Shown here piece after piece: positions 33,651-44,100 of a stretch of 64,000 nt of DNA. Source of the stretch: Campylobacteraceae bacterium (GTDB lineage: Bacteria > Campylobacterota > Campylobacteria > Campylobacterales > Campylobacteraceae). The stretch's first letter is position 1. Each line of letters begins with the position of its first letter. The stretch is taken from NCBI GenBank assembly GCA_031268335.1, contig JAIRXG010000025.1:121749-185748 (forward strand), in the 5' to 3' direction. Under the pieces are notes generated by a model, which saw only the letters and a list, made by a program, of their open reading frames with translations, was not told the origin of the DNA and made no database searches. The position numbers and the translations under genes are program-made.

Positions 33651-34724
33651 CTATTTTTGCCAATAAAAATATGGATAGCTACTGCTTTCGTCTATTTTCC
33701 AAGGATTTATTTTATAGTTGCCAAAGCGCCAGCTTAAATTTTCATAAGTTGATTGGATTTTTAGTTCCATATCCGATTTGTCTTCGCCGTTAAGATTGTT
33801 GTTTGACACCATAGAGCTATCATTTACTTTTATTATGTTTAATGCAAAATTATCATGTACGGTGCCGCCGCTATTATATCCAACTATGCGATTTGCATTA
33901 CTGCCATTGATGATTTGGTTTATTGCAACATTATGCAAAACTGTGGCGGACATACTAACTTCGCCCGCAATACCGCCGATATAGTTGTTTCCACTGATAT
34001 TTCCCATCGAATAACTGTTTATGATGCTTGCGGATATACCAGCTATTCCTGCTATACCGCCAACAAAACTACCTCCGCTGATATTTCCTTTTGAGTAACT
34101 GTTTACGATATCGGCCGATATACTAAGCTCTCCCGTGATACCTCCGATATAACTGCTTCCGCTAATATCCCCATTAGAGTAACTATTTGTAATTTCACCC
34201 TTAAAAATATCTCCTGCTATACCACCGATAAAACTACCTCCGCTAACGTCTCCTGTTGAATAACTGTTTGTAATACTGCTATCATTAACCATTCCTGCTA
34301 TACTGCCGACATTATTATGTCCTTTCACTCCGCCTTTTGAACTATCTATCTCAACTCCAAGATTTTTTATCCGGGCGTCCCTTAAATATCCGAAAAGTCC
34401 GACATAAGTGGTCGAAAGTCTATTTATCCATAAATTGTTGATTTTATGTCCGTTGCCTTCAAAGATACCTGTAAAACTATTGACATTATCGCCTATTGGT
34501 TCCCAACCGCTTAAGGCATCTAATGTTGTGTTTAAGGTTATATCATTGAGAAGAGTATAATTGCCCAATAAGTTATATCGGATATTATATAAATCCATTT
34601 CGGTTCGTATTTCTATGAAGTTTTTATCATTACTGCAGCCTGCCAATGTGAAAATGGATAATAGAGCAATCAGCCAACTGAAGAAAACCAAAGCGTTTGC
34701 TCTACTTATTTGAAAGATTTGCAT
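33651..34724 (-). CDS. GLUG-repeat surface lipoprotein
   Basis: Function unknown. The 357-residue protein has a lipoprotein signal (lipobox LAGC, C30). A region at about 137-260 contains four to five repeats of the pattern NSYSxGxISGxxxIGGIAG, the GLUG motif found in bacterial surface and adhesin-like proteins. The repeats are 26-31 residues long and would stack as a beta-solenoid. The C-terminus ends in SSSYPYFYWQ, a common end of GLUG proteins. It is monocistronic. A surface adhesion or protease-related role is a guess. Confidence 0.82.
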   Translation of the reverse strand: MQIFQISRANALVFFSWLIALLSIFTLAGCSNDKNFIEIRTEMDLYNIRYNLLGNYTLLNDITLNTTLDALSGWEPIGDNVNSFTGIFEGNGHKINNLWINRLSTTYVGLFGYLRDARIKNLGVEIDSSKGGVKGHNNVGSIAGMVNDSSITNSYSTGDVSGGSFIGGIAGDIFKGEITNSYSNGDISGSSYIGGITGELSISADIVNSYSKGNISGGSFVGGIAGIAGISASIINSYSMGNISGNNYIGGIAGEVSMSATVLHNVAINQIINGSNANRIVGYNSGGTVHDNFALNIIKVNDSSMVSNNNLNGEDKSDMELKIQSTYENLSWRFGNYKINPWKIDESSSYPYFYWQK

Positions 34725-35252
34725 TAGCGCGCCCTCTTTGTATTTTAAATGAAAATTTGAAAAATGTACCGCTTTTTTGCTTAAAAATAGATATTTTGCA
34801 ATTGTTTAGAGTAGGGCAAAATATAAAAGAATGTATTTGCGGGAGCGAATAAGTTGCCGATTTTAACAACTTGCAATATTGATGTTGTTTATCTTAACAA
34901 TACAAGAAAAAGAATAATTGAGATTTCACATGTGTACATGTAAGGTTTTAAGATTTGTCTGTTATTGCTAAAGTATGTTTTATAATGAAAATTTGCAAGG
35001 TTCAACCACACAGCAGTTCTAAAACTTCTTGAATGCCGATTTTGCTTTAACAAAGAGACGTTTTTAGCTTTACATGTAAGTTGTTTGTTATATATTTTAA
35101 ACGGTATTTTACAAAGTTTATTAGATAAAGTATTGAAATTTTTTCTAACAAACAATAAGACATTTGTCATTTTTACAAGATTGGCAAATACATAGAAATA
35201 GCATATTGAGTTTCTCTTTTTTTGTTTATGATATTTTAAAATCACAATGATA
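34725..35252. other. Gap between GLUG lipoprotein and porin genes
   Basis: About 530 bases with no convincing gene. A minus-strand frame of 158 codons crosses it but overlaps the porin gene's end and has low-complexity composition. ACATGTA sites lie near 34936 and 35072. Confidence 0.5.
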
Positions 35253-35277
35253 GGTGTTTGGCGCAGAACCAAACACC
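35253..35277 (-). terminator. Terminator of the porin gene
   Basis: Arms ggtgtttgg (35253-35261) and ccaaacacc (35269-35277) are perfect with a 7-base loop, nine bases past the porin stop. The T-run on the minus strand is weak. Confidence 0.6.
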
Positions 35278-35285
35278 CTTGAGGT

Positions 35286-36449
35286 CTATTTACCTTTGAA
35301 GCTATAGACAAAATAACAAGCGTATTTGCTGTGATCTCTGATGTACGGAGTTTCATTATCCGCATTGCTGTTTACAAATACGAGATTGATTCTGAGCGAA
35401 TCGTCTACGCCGTTGAAGACATTATTAAATTTATATCCGCCTATCAAGTTAAACTCTTGCACATCGGGTTGCCCGCCTCCTTTGCTTTCACCGATTAGCG
35501 CACTTATACTCCATGCATCAAATGTGTATGCACCTTTTAAATATACGGTGTTTACATCAGGTTTATAGACAATATCGCCATTCCAAAACGGGTCTATACT
35601 ATCGCCGAGCGTATTTATAGAACCTATACCGTTTTTGTCTATTTTGATATATCCAAGCCGCATATTCAGCCCGTCAAATCCGCCGCGTAATTCCGCAAAA
35701 CTAACCGCACCATCCTTGACGCTTATATCCTCGTTACTTACAGTATATACGGCGCTGCCGCCTATAGAAGTTTTATCGTTAATCATTGTGTCATACGATG
35801 CTCTTGCACCGTACCAACTTGCAATATCGGGCGCGTAATAGTAGAAAGGATTGACGTTTAGACCAAAATCGCTTGTATATTTGGCATCCGCAACAAATCC
35901 GCCTTTGTTGTCGTTAAATTTGTCGAATTTAACGAGCGGATCATCACCGGCAGCTTCGCCTTTCTCTTTTGTGTATGCTAAAGTTATCGCAAGATTTGAC
36001 AATGGTTTTACAACTGCTACCGCTGCTTGATGATAATCGCCTATCCATTCGAGATCAATCTCTTGATAGCCTATTGCCGCATCAAAATATTCACTCATGT
36101 AGCCAATATTTGCCGTATGTAGTAAGATATCGGTATTTTGGTGAAAATCATTTTTGGTTTTTTCCCATATTTGATAATTAAATCGCGTTCCGACCGAAAA
36201 GTTGAAGCCGTAAAACAAATCACTGGAGTAGTATAGGTTTAGAGAACCCTGTCCGTAACCAGATGCTTTATTGTTGGGGTTGACATAGTTACAATAGCCG
36301 TCGTCATTATAACAGTCCGTATAGCGATTGTATATGTAAGCGTCGCCGCCCCATTTACCATTTATCAATGCCTCTTGTATCGAAGAGGATTGTGCGAAAA
36401 GCGCGGTAGCCATAAGCAATGCCAGCGCCGTACTTTTTTTGAATTTCAA
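35286..36449 (-). CDS. Opr-family outer-membrane porin
   Basis: This 387-residue protein has a signal peptide ending in LFAQS. It has an alternating-residue beta-barrel sequence rich in Tyr, Gly and Asn, with segments such as GSLNLYYSSDLFYGFNFSVG and LRINLVFVNSNA. Its length and N-terminus (IQEALINGKWGGDAYIYNRY) are those of Opr-type porins common in Campylobacterota. It forms a passive channel for small solutes; the specific substrate is unknown. The ATG follows aggaggc. Confidence 0.88.
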   Translation of the reverse strand: MKFKKSTALALLMATALFAQSSSIQEALINGKWGGDAYIYNRYTDCYNDDGYCNYVNPNNKASGYGQGSLNLYYSSDLFYGFNFSVGTRFNYQIWEKTKNDFHQNTDILLHTANIGYMSEYFDAAIGYQEIDLEWIGDYHQAAVAVVKPLSNLAITLAYTKEKGEAAGDDPLVKFDKFNDNKGGFVADAKYTSDFGLNVNPFYYYAPDIASWYGARASYDTMINDKTSIGGSAVYTVSNEDISVKDGAVSFAELRGGFDGLNMRLGYIKIDKNGIGSINTLGDSIDPFWNGDIVYKPDVNTVYLKGAYTFDAWSISALIGESKGGGQPDVQEFNLIGGYKFNNVFNGVDDSLRINLVFVNSNADNETPYIRDHSKYACYFVYSFKGK

Positions 36450-37129
36450 AGTCGCCTCCTATAAAAATTTGTGATAAATCACTTTAGATTAAAATAGTAG
36501 CAATATATTGATGATATTTTAATGTTATATTTGTATAAAAAATAATCAATTTTAAAACAAGAGGAGGGGGATTACTAAATTTTTATTTGATATTTTCGTG
36601 CCATTTGAAGTTTCATGTTCTACAATGCAAAGCTTTTTTTATCGCTAAATATTTTAAGCGTAAGATTTTGATGCTTTTATGTTTTGAAATTGTGATAATT
36701 GATAAATTAACATTGAACGGTTTTTGTCTGATATGGAAGTATGTAGACGTATTATAGACAATTTTTCTATTTATGGTTTAATGATTTTTTTATGATTTTA
36801 TCCTTTTGTGCTTTAAGTATAAAATCAACGCTGCTCATAAAACACGCAATTAGCGCAACAATATTCTAAGCGCAGAAACCGTAAAAAAACCTATGATAAC
36901 GCATCTGTTAGGCAATTTGGGTTGGTTATTTTTCACACTTTTGCTAGTTGCTCAAATATAAAATTTTATACTTTTATATTTTGACAATCAAAACGGTGTA
37001 TTTGTCGGGCAATAAATTTGATTTGTGCCTTTTTCATCTTAGCAACAAGAATTAAAACAATATTTGAAGCGTAGAATTCATAAAGAGAAACTTGCAACAA
37101 TACGTTTATCGGACAGTTAAGTTGGTTAA
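36450..37129. other. Long intergenic gap with a diverged internal duplication
   Basis: No supported gene. Two segments look related: near 36859 (caatattctaagcgcagaa ... ttgggttggttattttt) and near 37059 (caatatttgaagcgtagaa ... taagttggttaattgttttt), about 200 bases apart in the same orientation. The second leads into the hypB promoter. Confidence 0.4.
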
Positions 37130-37152
37130 TTGTTTTTTGTATCCTTTCTTGG

Positions 37153-37158
37153 TATAAT
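37153..37158 (+). promoter_or_regulatory. -10 element of the hyp operon
   Basis: TATAAT in cttggtataatctcc, 35 bases before the hypB ATG and followed by the ribosome site aggag. Confidence 0.6.
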
Positions 37159-37192
37159 CTCCAACTTTATAAAAAAATCAGGAGATTATTAC

Positions 37193-37999
37193 ATGTGTAA
37201 AGATTGCGGCTGTTCTATTGCCGGTTCACATACTCACAGCCATACTCATACGGACGGCACCGTTCATGTTCACGAACATACGCACGATAAGACTCATAGC
37301 CATACTCATAACACGGCGCACAATCACGCAAATCCGCAACTAAACGAGACAAAAACCGTTGAAGTTATCACGAAAATTTTAGATTTAAACGATAAAGAGG
37401 CGGCTTCAAACCGCGCTCATTTTGAAAAGCATAATATTTTTGCTATCAATCTTATGAGTAGTCCGGGTGCCGGCAAAACGACTCTGCTTGAAGCGACGAT
37501 AGAAGAGGGTGATTTTAAAATAGGTGTGATAGAGGGGGATTTGGAGACTAATCAAGATGCCGATAGGATAATCAAAAAAGGCGCGCCCGCTTTCCAGATA
37601 ACAACAGGGCAAGCATGCCATTTAGATGCTTTTATGGTGCATGACGGATTGCATCATTTACCGCTTGAAGAGCTTGATTTTGTATTTATTGAAAATGTCG
37701 GAAATCTTGTTTGTCCTGCAAGCTATGACGTGGGTGCTCATCTAAATGTTGTGCTTTTGTCTGTACCCGAAGGAGACGACAAGCCGGCTAAATATCCCGT
37801 GATGTTTCGCGCAGCAGATATTTTACTTATAACCAAAACGGAACTTTTGCCGCATTTTGACTTTAGCGTTGAAAAAGCTATAAAAGAGGCAAGGAAATTA
37901 AACCCTAAAGTTGATATCATAGAGTGTGATAGCAAGTCCAAAAAAGGTATTGACAAATGGATAAAATATCTTGAAATGAAAAAATCTTTGAGAGGTTAA
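37193..37999 (+). CDS. hypB: Hydrogenase nickel incorporation GTPase HypB
   Basis: HypB is a GTPase that with HypA inserts nickel into [NiFe] hydrogenase. The 268-residue protein starts MCKDCGCS, the high-affinity nickel motif. It has a His-rich stretch (about 13-48, over a dozen His) that can store nickel, then Walker A SSPGAGKTT and the ENVGNLVCPASYD switch. The ATG at 37193 follows aggag and gives the canonical N-terminus. It is first in the hypB-C-D-E-A operon. Confidence 0.97.
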   Translation: MCKDCGCSIAGSHTHSHTHTDGTVHVHEHTHDKTHSHTHNTAHNHANPQLNETKTVEVITKILDLNDKEAASNRAHFEKHNIFAINLMSSPGAGKTTLLEATIEEGDFKIGVIEGDLETNQDADRIIKKGAPAFQITTGQACHLDAFMVHDGLHHLPLEELDFVFIENVGNLVCPASYDVGAHLNVVLLSVPEGDDKPAKYPVMFRAADILLITKTELLPHFDFSVEKAIKEARKLNPKVDIIECDSKSKKGIDKWIKYLEMKKSLRG

Positions 38000-38002
38000 T
38001 CT

Positions 38003-38284
38003 ATGTGTCTTTCCATACCTTCGCGTGTCGTAGAGATAGACGAAAACAATAACGCTACAGTTGAGACTTTGGGAGTTTTAAGAAAAGTTTCGCTTGATTT
38101 GCTGGATGAAGAGGTGTGCAAAGGAGAATATGTTCTTATACATGTAGGCTTTGCAATGAGCAAAATAAACGAAAAAGAGGCGAAAGAGAGTCTATCTATT
38201 TATCAAGATATAGCGGATAAAATGAGAGATGGAACGATAGACGAGTTAGAGGGAGATATGGGATTTGCCGATAGATTTAATTGA
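38003..38284 (+). CDS. hypC: Hydrogenase assembly chaperone HypC
   Basis: HypC (93 residues) starts MCLSIPSRV. Its essential Cys2 binds the Fe(CN)2CO intermediate and carries it from HypD to the hydrogenase large subunit. It begins three bases after hypB and overlaps hypD by 20 bases. Confidence 0.96.
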   Translation: MCLSIPSRVVEIDENNNATVETLGVLRKVSLDLLDEEVCKGEYVLIHVGFAMSKINEKEAKESLSIYQDIADKMRDGTIDELEGDMGFADRFN

Positions 38285-39380
38285 CTCTTTTAAAAATCCC
38301 GAACATATAAAAGCTTTAAGTCTTCAGATAAAAAAAGAGGCAAAAGAAAAACTTAATATTATGGAGATTTGCGGAGGGCATACTCATACTATTATGAAGT
38401 ACGGATTGACGCAACTTTTGCCAGAATGTATAAACTTCGTACACGGTCCGGGATGCCCCGTTTGCATTATGCCAAAAGAGCGTATAGACGAAGCTATAGA
38501 GTTGGCAAAACAGCCAAACGTCATACTTGTAACTCTTGGCGATATGATAAGAGTACCCGGAAGCAAAACGTCTTTGCAAAATTTGAGAGCCGATGGCTAC
38601 GATATAAGAGCTTTATATTCGCCGCTTGATACACTCAAAATCGCAAAAGAAAATCCAAACAAAACGGTTATATTTTTTGCCATAGGTTTTGAAACTACAA
38701 CGCCTATGAGCGCAGTATTGGTAGAAAAAGTCATACAAGGTAATATAAAAAATGTTCTTTTTCATATAAATCACGTGTTGGTTCCGCCGCCGATTCACGC
38801 TATTATGAGCGAAGGAGCCGATATAAATGCGTTTTTGGGACCTTCACATGTAAGCGTTGTAACAGGATATGATATTTTTACTCCTATAACGCAAAAATAC
38901 AAAACACCGATTGTAGTTTCTGGCTTTGAGCCAAGCGATGTAATGGAAAGCGTTTTGCGTGTTGTAAGAGAGTTTAACGAAGGGCGATGTGAAGTTGAAA
39001 ACGAATACTCAAGAGTTGTGAGCAAAGAGGGCAACATAAAAGCCCAAAGATTGATAGAGACATATTTTGACATAAGAGATAGTTTCCGTTGGCGCGGTCT
39101 TGGTGATATACCAAAAAGCGCTCTGAAAATGAGGTCAAGTTTTTCGGATTTAGACGCCGAAGTAGTATTCGCGTCAAAACTCTCAAAAAAACCTATAAAT
39201 GACCACAAGCTTTGTATCTGCGCCGATATTTTAAAAGGCAGGGCAAAACCGTTTGATTGCAAGGTTTTTGCCAAAGCGTGTACTCCGAAAAATCCGATAG
39301 GTTCTTGTATGGTATCAAGTGAAGGGGCGTGCGCGGCATATTTTAAATACGGAAAATTTTTAAGGAACGAGAGTGAGTAA
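38265..39380 (+). CDS. hypD: Hydrogenase maturation protein HypD
   Basis: HypD (371 residues) is an Fe-S protein on which Fe(CN)2CO is assembled. Conserved features are MEICGGHTH, GPGCPVC, FFAIGFETTTP, GFEPSDV and the C-terminal cysteines of the cluster (LCICADIL...C...C.P.NPIGSCMVSSEGACAAY). It starts with TTG inside the end of hypC; no in-frame ATG is available there. It overlaps hypE by eight bases. Confidence 0.96.
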   Translation: MPIDLIDSFKNPEHIKALSLQIKKEAKEKLNIMEICGGHTHTIMKYGLTQLLPECINFVHGPGCPVCIMPKERIDEAIELAKQPNVILVTLGDMIRVPGSKTSLQNLRADGYDIRALYSPLDTLKIAKENPNKTVIFFAIGFETTTPMSAVLVEKVIQGNIKNVLFHINHVLVPPPIHAIMSEGADINAFLGPSHVSVVTGYDIFTPITQKYKTPIVVSGFEPSDVMESVLRVVREFNEGRCEVENEYSRVVSKEGNIKAQRLIETYFDIRDSFRWRGLGDIPKSALKMRSSFSDLDAEVVFASKLSKKPINDHKLCICADILKGRAKPFDCKVFAKACTPKNPIGSCMVSSEGACAAYFKYGKFLRNESE

Positions 39381-40374
39381 AAAGATTTTATTAAGTCATG
39401 GAGGCGGCGGGGAAGAGATGCAATCCCTGATAAACAGTCTTTTTTTTAACCATTTCGGCAATGAGATACTAAACAAAACAGAAGATAGCGCGACTTTACA
39501 TGTGAACAATAAAATCGCTTTTACTACGGACTCTTTCACGGTAACTCCATTTTTTTTCAATGGAGGAGATATAGGGAAAATCGCGATTGCCGGGACGGTC
39601 AATGACTTGATAAGCGTCGGCGCAAAACCTTTATATATAAGTTGCGGTTTTATTATAGAGGAGGGATTTTCTTATGAGGATTTAGAAAAGATTGTCATTT
39701 CCATGAAAGAAGAGATGAAGAAAAGCGGCGCGAAAATTGTGGCGGGCGATACAAAAGTTGTTCCAAAAGGCAAAGCGGATGGTATCTTTATCAACACTAG
39801 CGGTATAGGCGAGATAGTTTGTGAAAATATCTCTTCGCATAATTTGAGCGAGGGCGATGTGATAATAGTCTCAAACGAAGTCGGAAATCACGGCGCTTGT
39901 ATATTGGCAAACAGAGAAGAGTTGAAAGTAGATGGGGATTTGAAGAGCGATTGCGCTTCACTGTTTGCGCCTATTTTTGCGCTTTTTGAACGCGGTATCA
40001 AGCCAAAAGCATTGAGAGACGCGACAAGAGGAGGATTGAGCGCTGTTTTAAACGAATGGGCTTTGGCTTCACATGTAGGTATTGAGATATACGAAAGTGA
40101 TATTTCAGTCTCAAATGAGGTTAGGGGACTTTGCGAAATATTTGGATTTGAACCTTACGAATTGGCAAACGAGGGTACTATGGCGCTTTGTGTGAAAAAA
40201 GAAGACGCAAACGAAACGTTGAAGATTTTAAGAGAGTTTGACGAATGTAAAAAAGCCAATGTGATAGGTACGGTTTCAAATTCTTACAAACAACATGTGA
40301 TATTAAAATCGCCATGGGGAACAAGCCGCTTTTTAGAATTGCCAAAGGGCGAGTTGTTGCCGAGGATTTGTTAA
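39373..40374 (+). CDS. hypE: Carbamoyl dehydratase HypE
   Basis: HypE dehydrates the thiocarbamate on its C-terminal cysteine to thiocyanate, the source of the cyanide ligands. The 333-residue protein ends in PRIC, the required terminus. It has the AIR-synthase-like ATP site (GGGGEEMQSLI, FTTDSFTVTP, GDTKVVPKGKADG). Its carbamoylating partner HypF is not in this operon. The gene abuts hypA directly. Confidence 0.97.
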   Translation: MSKKILLSHGGGGEEMQSLINSLFFNHFGNEILNKTEDSATLHVNNKIAFTTDSFTVTPFFFNGGDIGKIAIAGTVNDLISVGAKPLYISCGFIIEEGFSYEDLEKIVISMKEEMKKSGAKIVAGDTKVVPKGKADGIFINTSGIGEIVCENISSHNLSEGDVIIVSNEVGNHGACILANREELKVDGDLKSDCASLFAPIFALFERGIKPKALRDATRGGLSAVLNEWALASHVGIEIYESDISVSNEVRGLCEIFGFEPYELANEGTMALCVKKEDANETLKILREFDECKKANVIGTVSNSYKQHVILKSPWGTSRFLELPKGELLPRIC

Positions 40375-40716
40375 ATGCACGAACTTTCGGTTGTAAATTC
40401 GCTCATAGAGCTTTGTGAAAAAAATGCCAAAACGAACGGTGCGGAAAAAGTTGTAAAAGTTGAGGTTAAAATAGGCAAATTAAGCGGCATAGAACCGCAT
40501 TTTTTGAAACTTACTTTTGATACTTTCAAAGAGAAGACCGTTTGTGAGGATTCGGAGCTAATTGTGAATATACAAGATGTGATAATAAAATGCCGTTCTT
40601 GCAACAGTGAGAGCAAATTGACAAATAACGAATTTATATGCGGACATTGCGGCGGTAACGATGTTGAAGTTACAGACGGCGAAGAGATGCTTTTAATGCG
40701 TCTTGAGATGGAATAA
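40375..40716 (+). CDS. hypA: Hydrogenase nickel incorporation protein HypA
   Basis: HypA (113 residues) begins MHELSVV, where Met1, His2 and Glu3 bind nickel. It has a zinc site CRSC...CGHC. It delivers nickel with HypB to the hydrogenase and, in some relatives, to urease. It is the last gene of the operon. Confidence 0.97.
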   Translation: MHELSVVNSLIELCEKNAKTNGAEKVVKVEVKIGKLSGIEPHFLKLTFDTFKEKTVCEDSELIVNIQDVIIKCRSCNSESKLTNNEFICGHCGGNDVEVTDGEEMLLMRLEME

Positions 40717-41180
40717 ACGCAAACTGTTATTTTGTCTACATATAGTATTTGAACTTAAAACATTTTGTTTTGCAGCCTGAAAGATATTTGTTGAATATTC
40801 TTTTCGAATGTATAAATTTTAATATTGGTTTTTTGGAGCTAAAAACTTTGTTTATCGTATCTTTTAGGACTTATTCTGCTTTTTTTATCATGAACGACAA
40901 TTCTCTAAACATAAAAAGGATCGATGGTCTATAATCTTTGACAATAAAAGATTTTTTTAGCCGTTAAATTTATGTGTTCAAATCCTAGATTGCCTACATG
41001 TGTGCTTGAGCTTAAAATACTTTGTTTTTGTAGCGTGAAAATATTTGAAAATAAAGTTACTATAAGATGTTGATGAAATTTTTTATGACAAAAATTTGCA
41101 AAGATATAATATTTTTTTGGTTTTACTAAATAAAAAATAGGTAAAATAGATATTATTTTTCATTTGTTAGGAGGATATTT
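40717..41180. other. Gap with a diverged direct repeat
   Basis: No gene. Two 40-base segments, 40751-40790 (gaacttaaaacattttg...) and 41008-41047 (gagcttaaaatactttg...), are clearly related, each preceded by a tacat(a/g)t element. The last 60 bases carry the ribosome site (aggagg) of the macroglobulin gene. Confidence 0.5.
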
Positions 41181-44100
41181 ATGGATGTGCTTCGCTTTTT
41201 CAAGTCCGCATTATTCTTTGTGCTAAAAGTTTTTTCAAAAATATTCAAATTCTTGGCTTTTTTATTGAAGTCTATTGTTGGCGATATAAAATGGAATTCG
41301 CCGTTTTGGTTTTCATATGTCAAAAAAGCTTTTAAAATATTAGGCAATAAAACACTTAAACACTATAAAGCTATCATAATAACATTTTGTATTGTCGTTG
41401 TCGCGTCTTTTGGCAGTTACTATGGTTATATTTGGAAACAAAACCAACCAAAACCCGTAGATGTAGCGCCGATAGAGTATCAAACCTATAGCGTGAGATT
41501 GGGATTGCCCTATGCTACCGACTACTCTTATGACAAACCGCTTGTTTATCCTTTATACGTTTATTTTGACGGAGATGTTGCGCCTATTGAGAATATCGGT
41601 AAAAATGTAACGGAAGGCATATCTTTAACTCCTTATATTAACGGCAAATGGTCGTGGTCCAGTTCGCGTACGCTTGAATTTAAACCTGAGAGCGAAATAG
41701 ATTGGGCGATAGGAGAGAGTTATGCGGTAAAAATAGAACCAAAAAAACTTTTAGCCGAACAAGCTCTTATCAGCGCAACGGAATATAAATTTGCAACAAA
41801 AGAGTTTTATTATGCTGTCAATGATAGAGAACTTTATCAAAATCCGGAAAAACCTTCTGAAAAAAATGTCATATATGAAGTGGCTTTTTCGCATCCTGTG
41901 GACGCAGCAAGCTTTGAAAAGCAGATATCGCTAAATTTGATTGCTCCTGAAAAGTACAAAATCGCGCCAAAACCATACAAATTTGCAGTCAAATATGACA
42001 ATAAAAAACTTAAAGCATGGATAAGATCCGAATTTGTAACGCTTCCGGAAGTGGATAGCAATATGGTTTTAAAGATAGATAAAGGCGTAAAATCATCAGT
42101 GGGAGGAGCTGCTGTTAGTAATGAAAAAATAAGCTATCAAGAGGTTACAAGTGTATATAGAGATATTGTAAAAAATATATTTTTAACATTGGCAGAAAAT
42201 GAAAATAACGAACAAGAGCAAGTTTTGGCAATAACGCTGGTGGACAGTGTAAATATAAATGATTTGTCCAAACAAGTGAAAGCGTGGATTTTGCCCAAAG
42301 ACAAACCTAAAATCAACAATAACAGCGAAGTAAAAAATTACAGGTGGTCGAGCAATGACGATATTAGTAGTGAGATTTTAGCAAAGGCGACCCCTTTAAC
42401 TTTGACAAAAGATAGTTATGAGACCGACATACAAAATATTGTAAGTTTCAGATATAAAGTTTCTCCTAAAAATTATATATATGTGGAAGTGGGCAGCAAT
42501 ATAGAAACTGTGGGCGGATATAAGGCAAAAAGCGGTAAAAGAGCGGTTTTGAGCGTACCGGAATTTCCTCAAGTGCTTTTGTTTGCCGACAGCGGTTCAA
42601 TCTTATCTTTGAAAGGCGAGCGCAAAATTTCCGTAGCGTCAAGAAATGTAAAAGGTGTTAAACTTGACATAAAAAGGGTTATTCCTTCCCAGCTTCATCA
42701 TTTGATGGCATTTGGAAATTATAACAATTTTAATAAGGCTTCCTTTGACAACAATAGACACTATTATGATGGTTACGACTATTCGGAATATTTTACGGAG
42801 ATATTTTCGCATACGCAAAAAATAAATCAGGTAAATCCGGGTAAGGTAATGTACACGGGCATTGATTTGACAAACTATCTTTTAAGCGGTGCAAGCGGCA
42901 AACAAGGTGTATTTTTAGTGACACTAAACTCTTGGAATCCCGATACAAACGCTACCGGTTATGAAACAATCTCGAAACTTGTTGTAGTTACTGATATCGG
43001 ACTTATAATAAAGAGATCTGCTGACGGTTCAAGCGATATTTTTGCACAATCGATTAAAGATTCCATGCCGCTTGAAAATGTAAAAATATCTGTTTTAGGT
43101 AAAAATGGAGTACAACTTACAAGTGCGACTACAGACATTAGCGGACATGTGAAGATTAAAAGTTTACAAGAGTTTAAAAACGAAAAAGAACCCGCTATTT
43201 TTATAGCTCAAAAAGATGGAGACACCTCTTTTTTACCTGCTTTTTATGATGGTAGCGGAAAATACGGCGATAGAAGGCTTGAATTTTCAAGATTTGATAC
43301 GGGCGGCATTAGCAACGTATTAGAACAGGGTAGATTAAGCGCGTATCTGTTTTCTGATAGGGGTTTATACAGACCCGGAGATAGTGTCAATGTAGGTACA
43401 ATAGTAAAAGCTGAAAATTGGGATATAGGAGTTGGCGGAATTCCAGTAGTAGCTACTATTTATGATCCGAGGGGTCAGGTGTTTGAAAATATGCCGTTTG
43501 TTCTTGATGAGAGCGGTTTTAATGAAATTTCATTTACCACTGCCGATGCATCTCCTACTGGAAATTGGATTATAAACTTGAGCGTCGCGTCCAACTTTAA
43601 AGATAAGAGTAAAGCGGGAATATTTTTAGGTTCTGTAAATATTGCGGTAAGAGAATTTGAGCCTGATAGAATGAAGGTTGATTTGAAATTATCGCCGACA
43701 GATATAAAAGGATGGATTAAACCTGATGAATTGCAAGTGCTTGTTAAAGTTGAAAATCTATTCGGCACTCCTGCACAAAACAGAAAGGTATCATCTACTC
43801 TTATACTAAATCCTACTGATTTTTATTTTAACGAGCATAAAAATTACCATTTTTATGATGGCTACAGAGGCACTTGGCAAGATAAGTTCGAGATTAGGCT
43901 TGAAGACGTATCTACCGATGATAATGGCGAAGCTAAACTCTCTTTACTTTTGGAAGAACATGAAAGGGCAAGTTATCATCTATCTATAATTACCGAAGCT
44001 TTTGAACAAGGCAGCGGAAGAGGTGTAAGCGCTGCAGCCAAAACTATCATTTCTCCAAATAGCTATTTAATAGGCGCAAAAGCAGACGGAGACTTGGGGT

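Noticed and set aside
33527..33793. 88-codon plus-strand frame
   Set aside because: It runs into the antisense of the GLUG lipoprotein gene and has no domain or signal.
34889..35365. 158-codon minus-strand frame below the porin
   Set aside because: It overlaps the end of the porin gene in another frame, crosses the porin terminator hairpin, and shows no recognisable protein pattern.
40971..41000. tRNA-like gttcaaatcc
   Set aside because: The flanks do not form a T stem and no anticodon or acceptor arm can be folded around it.
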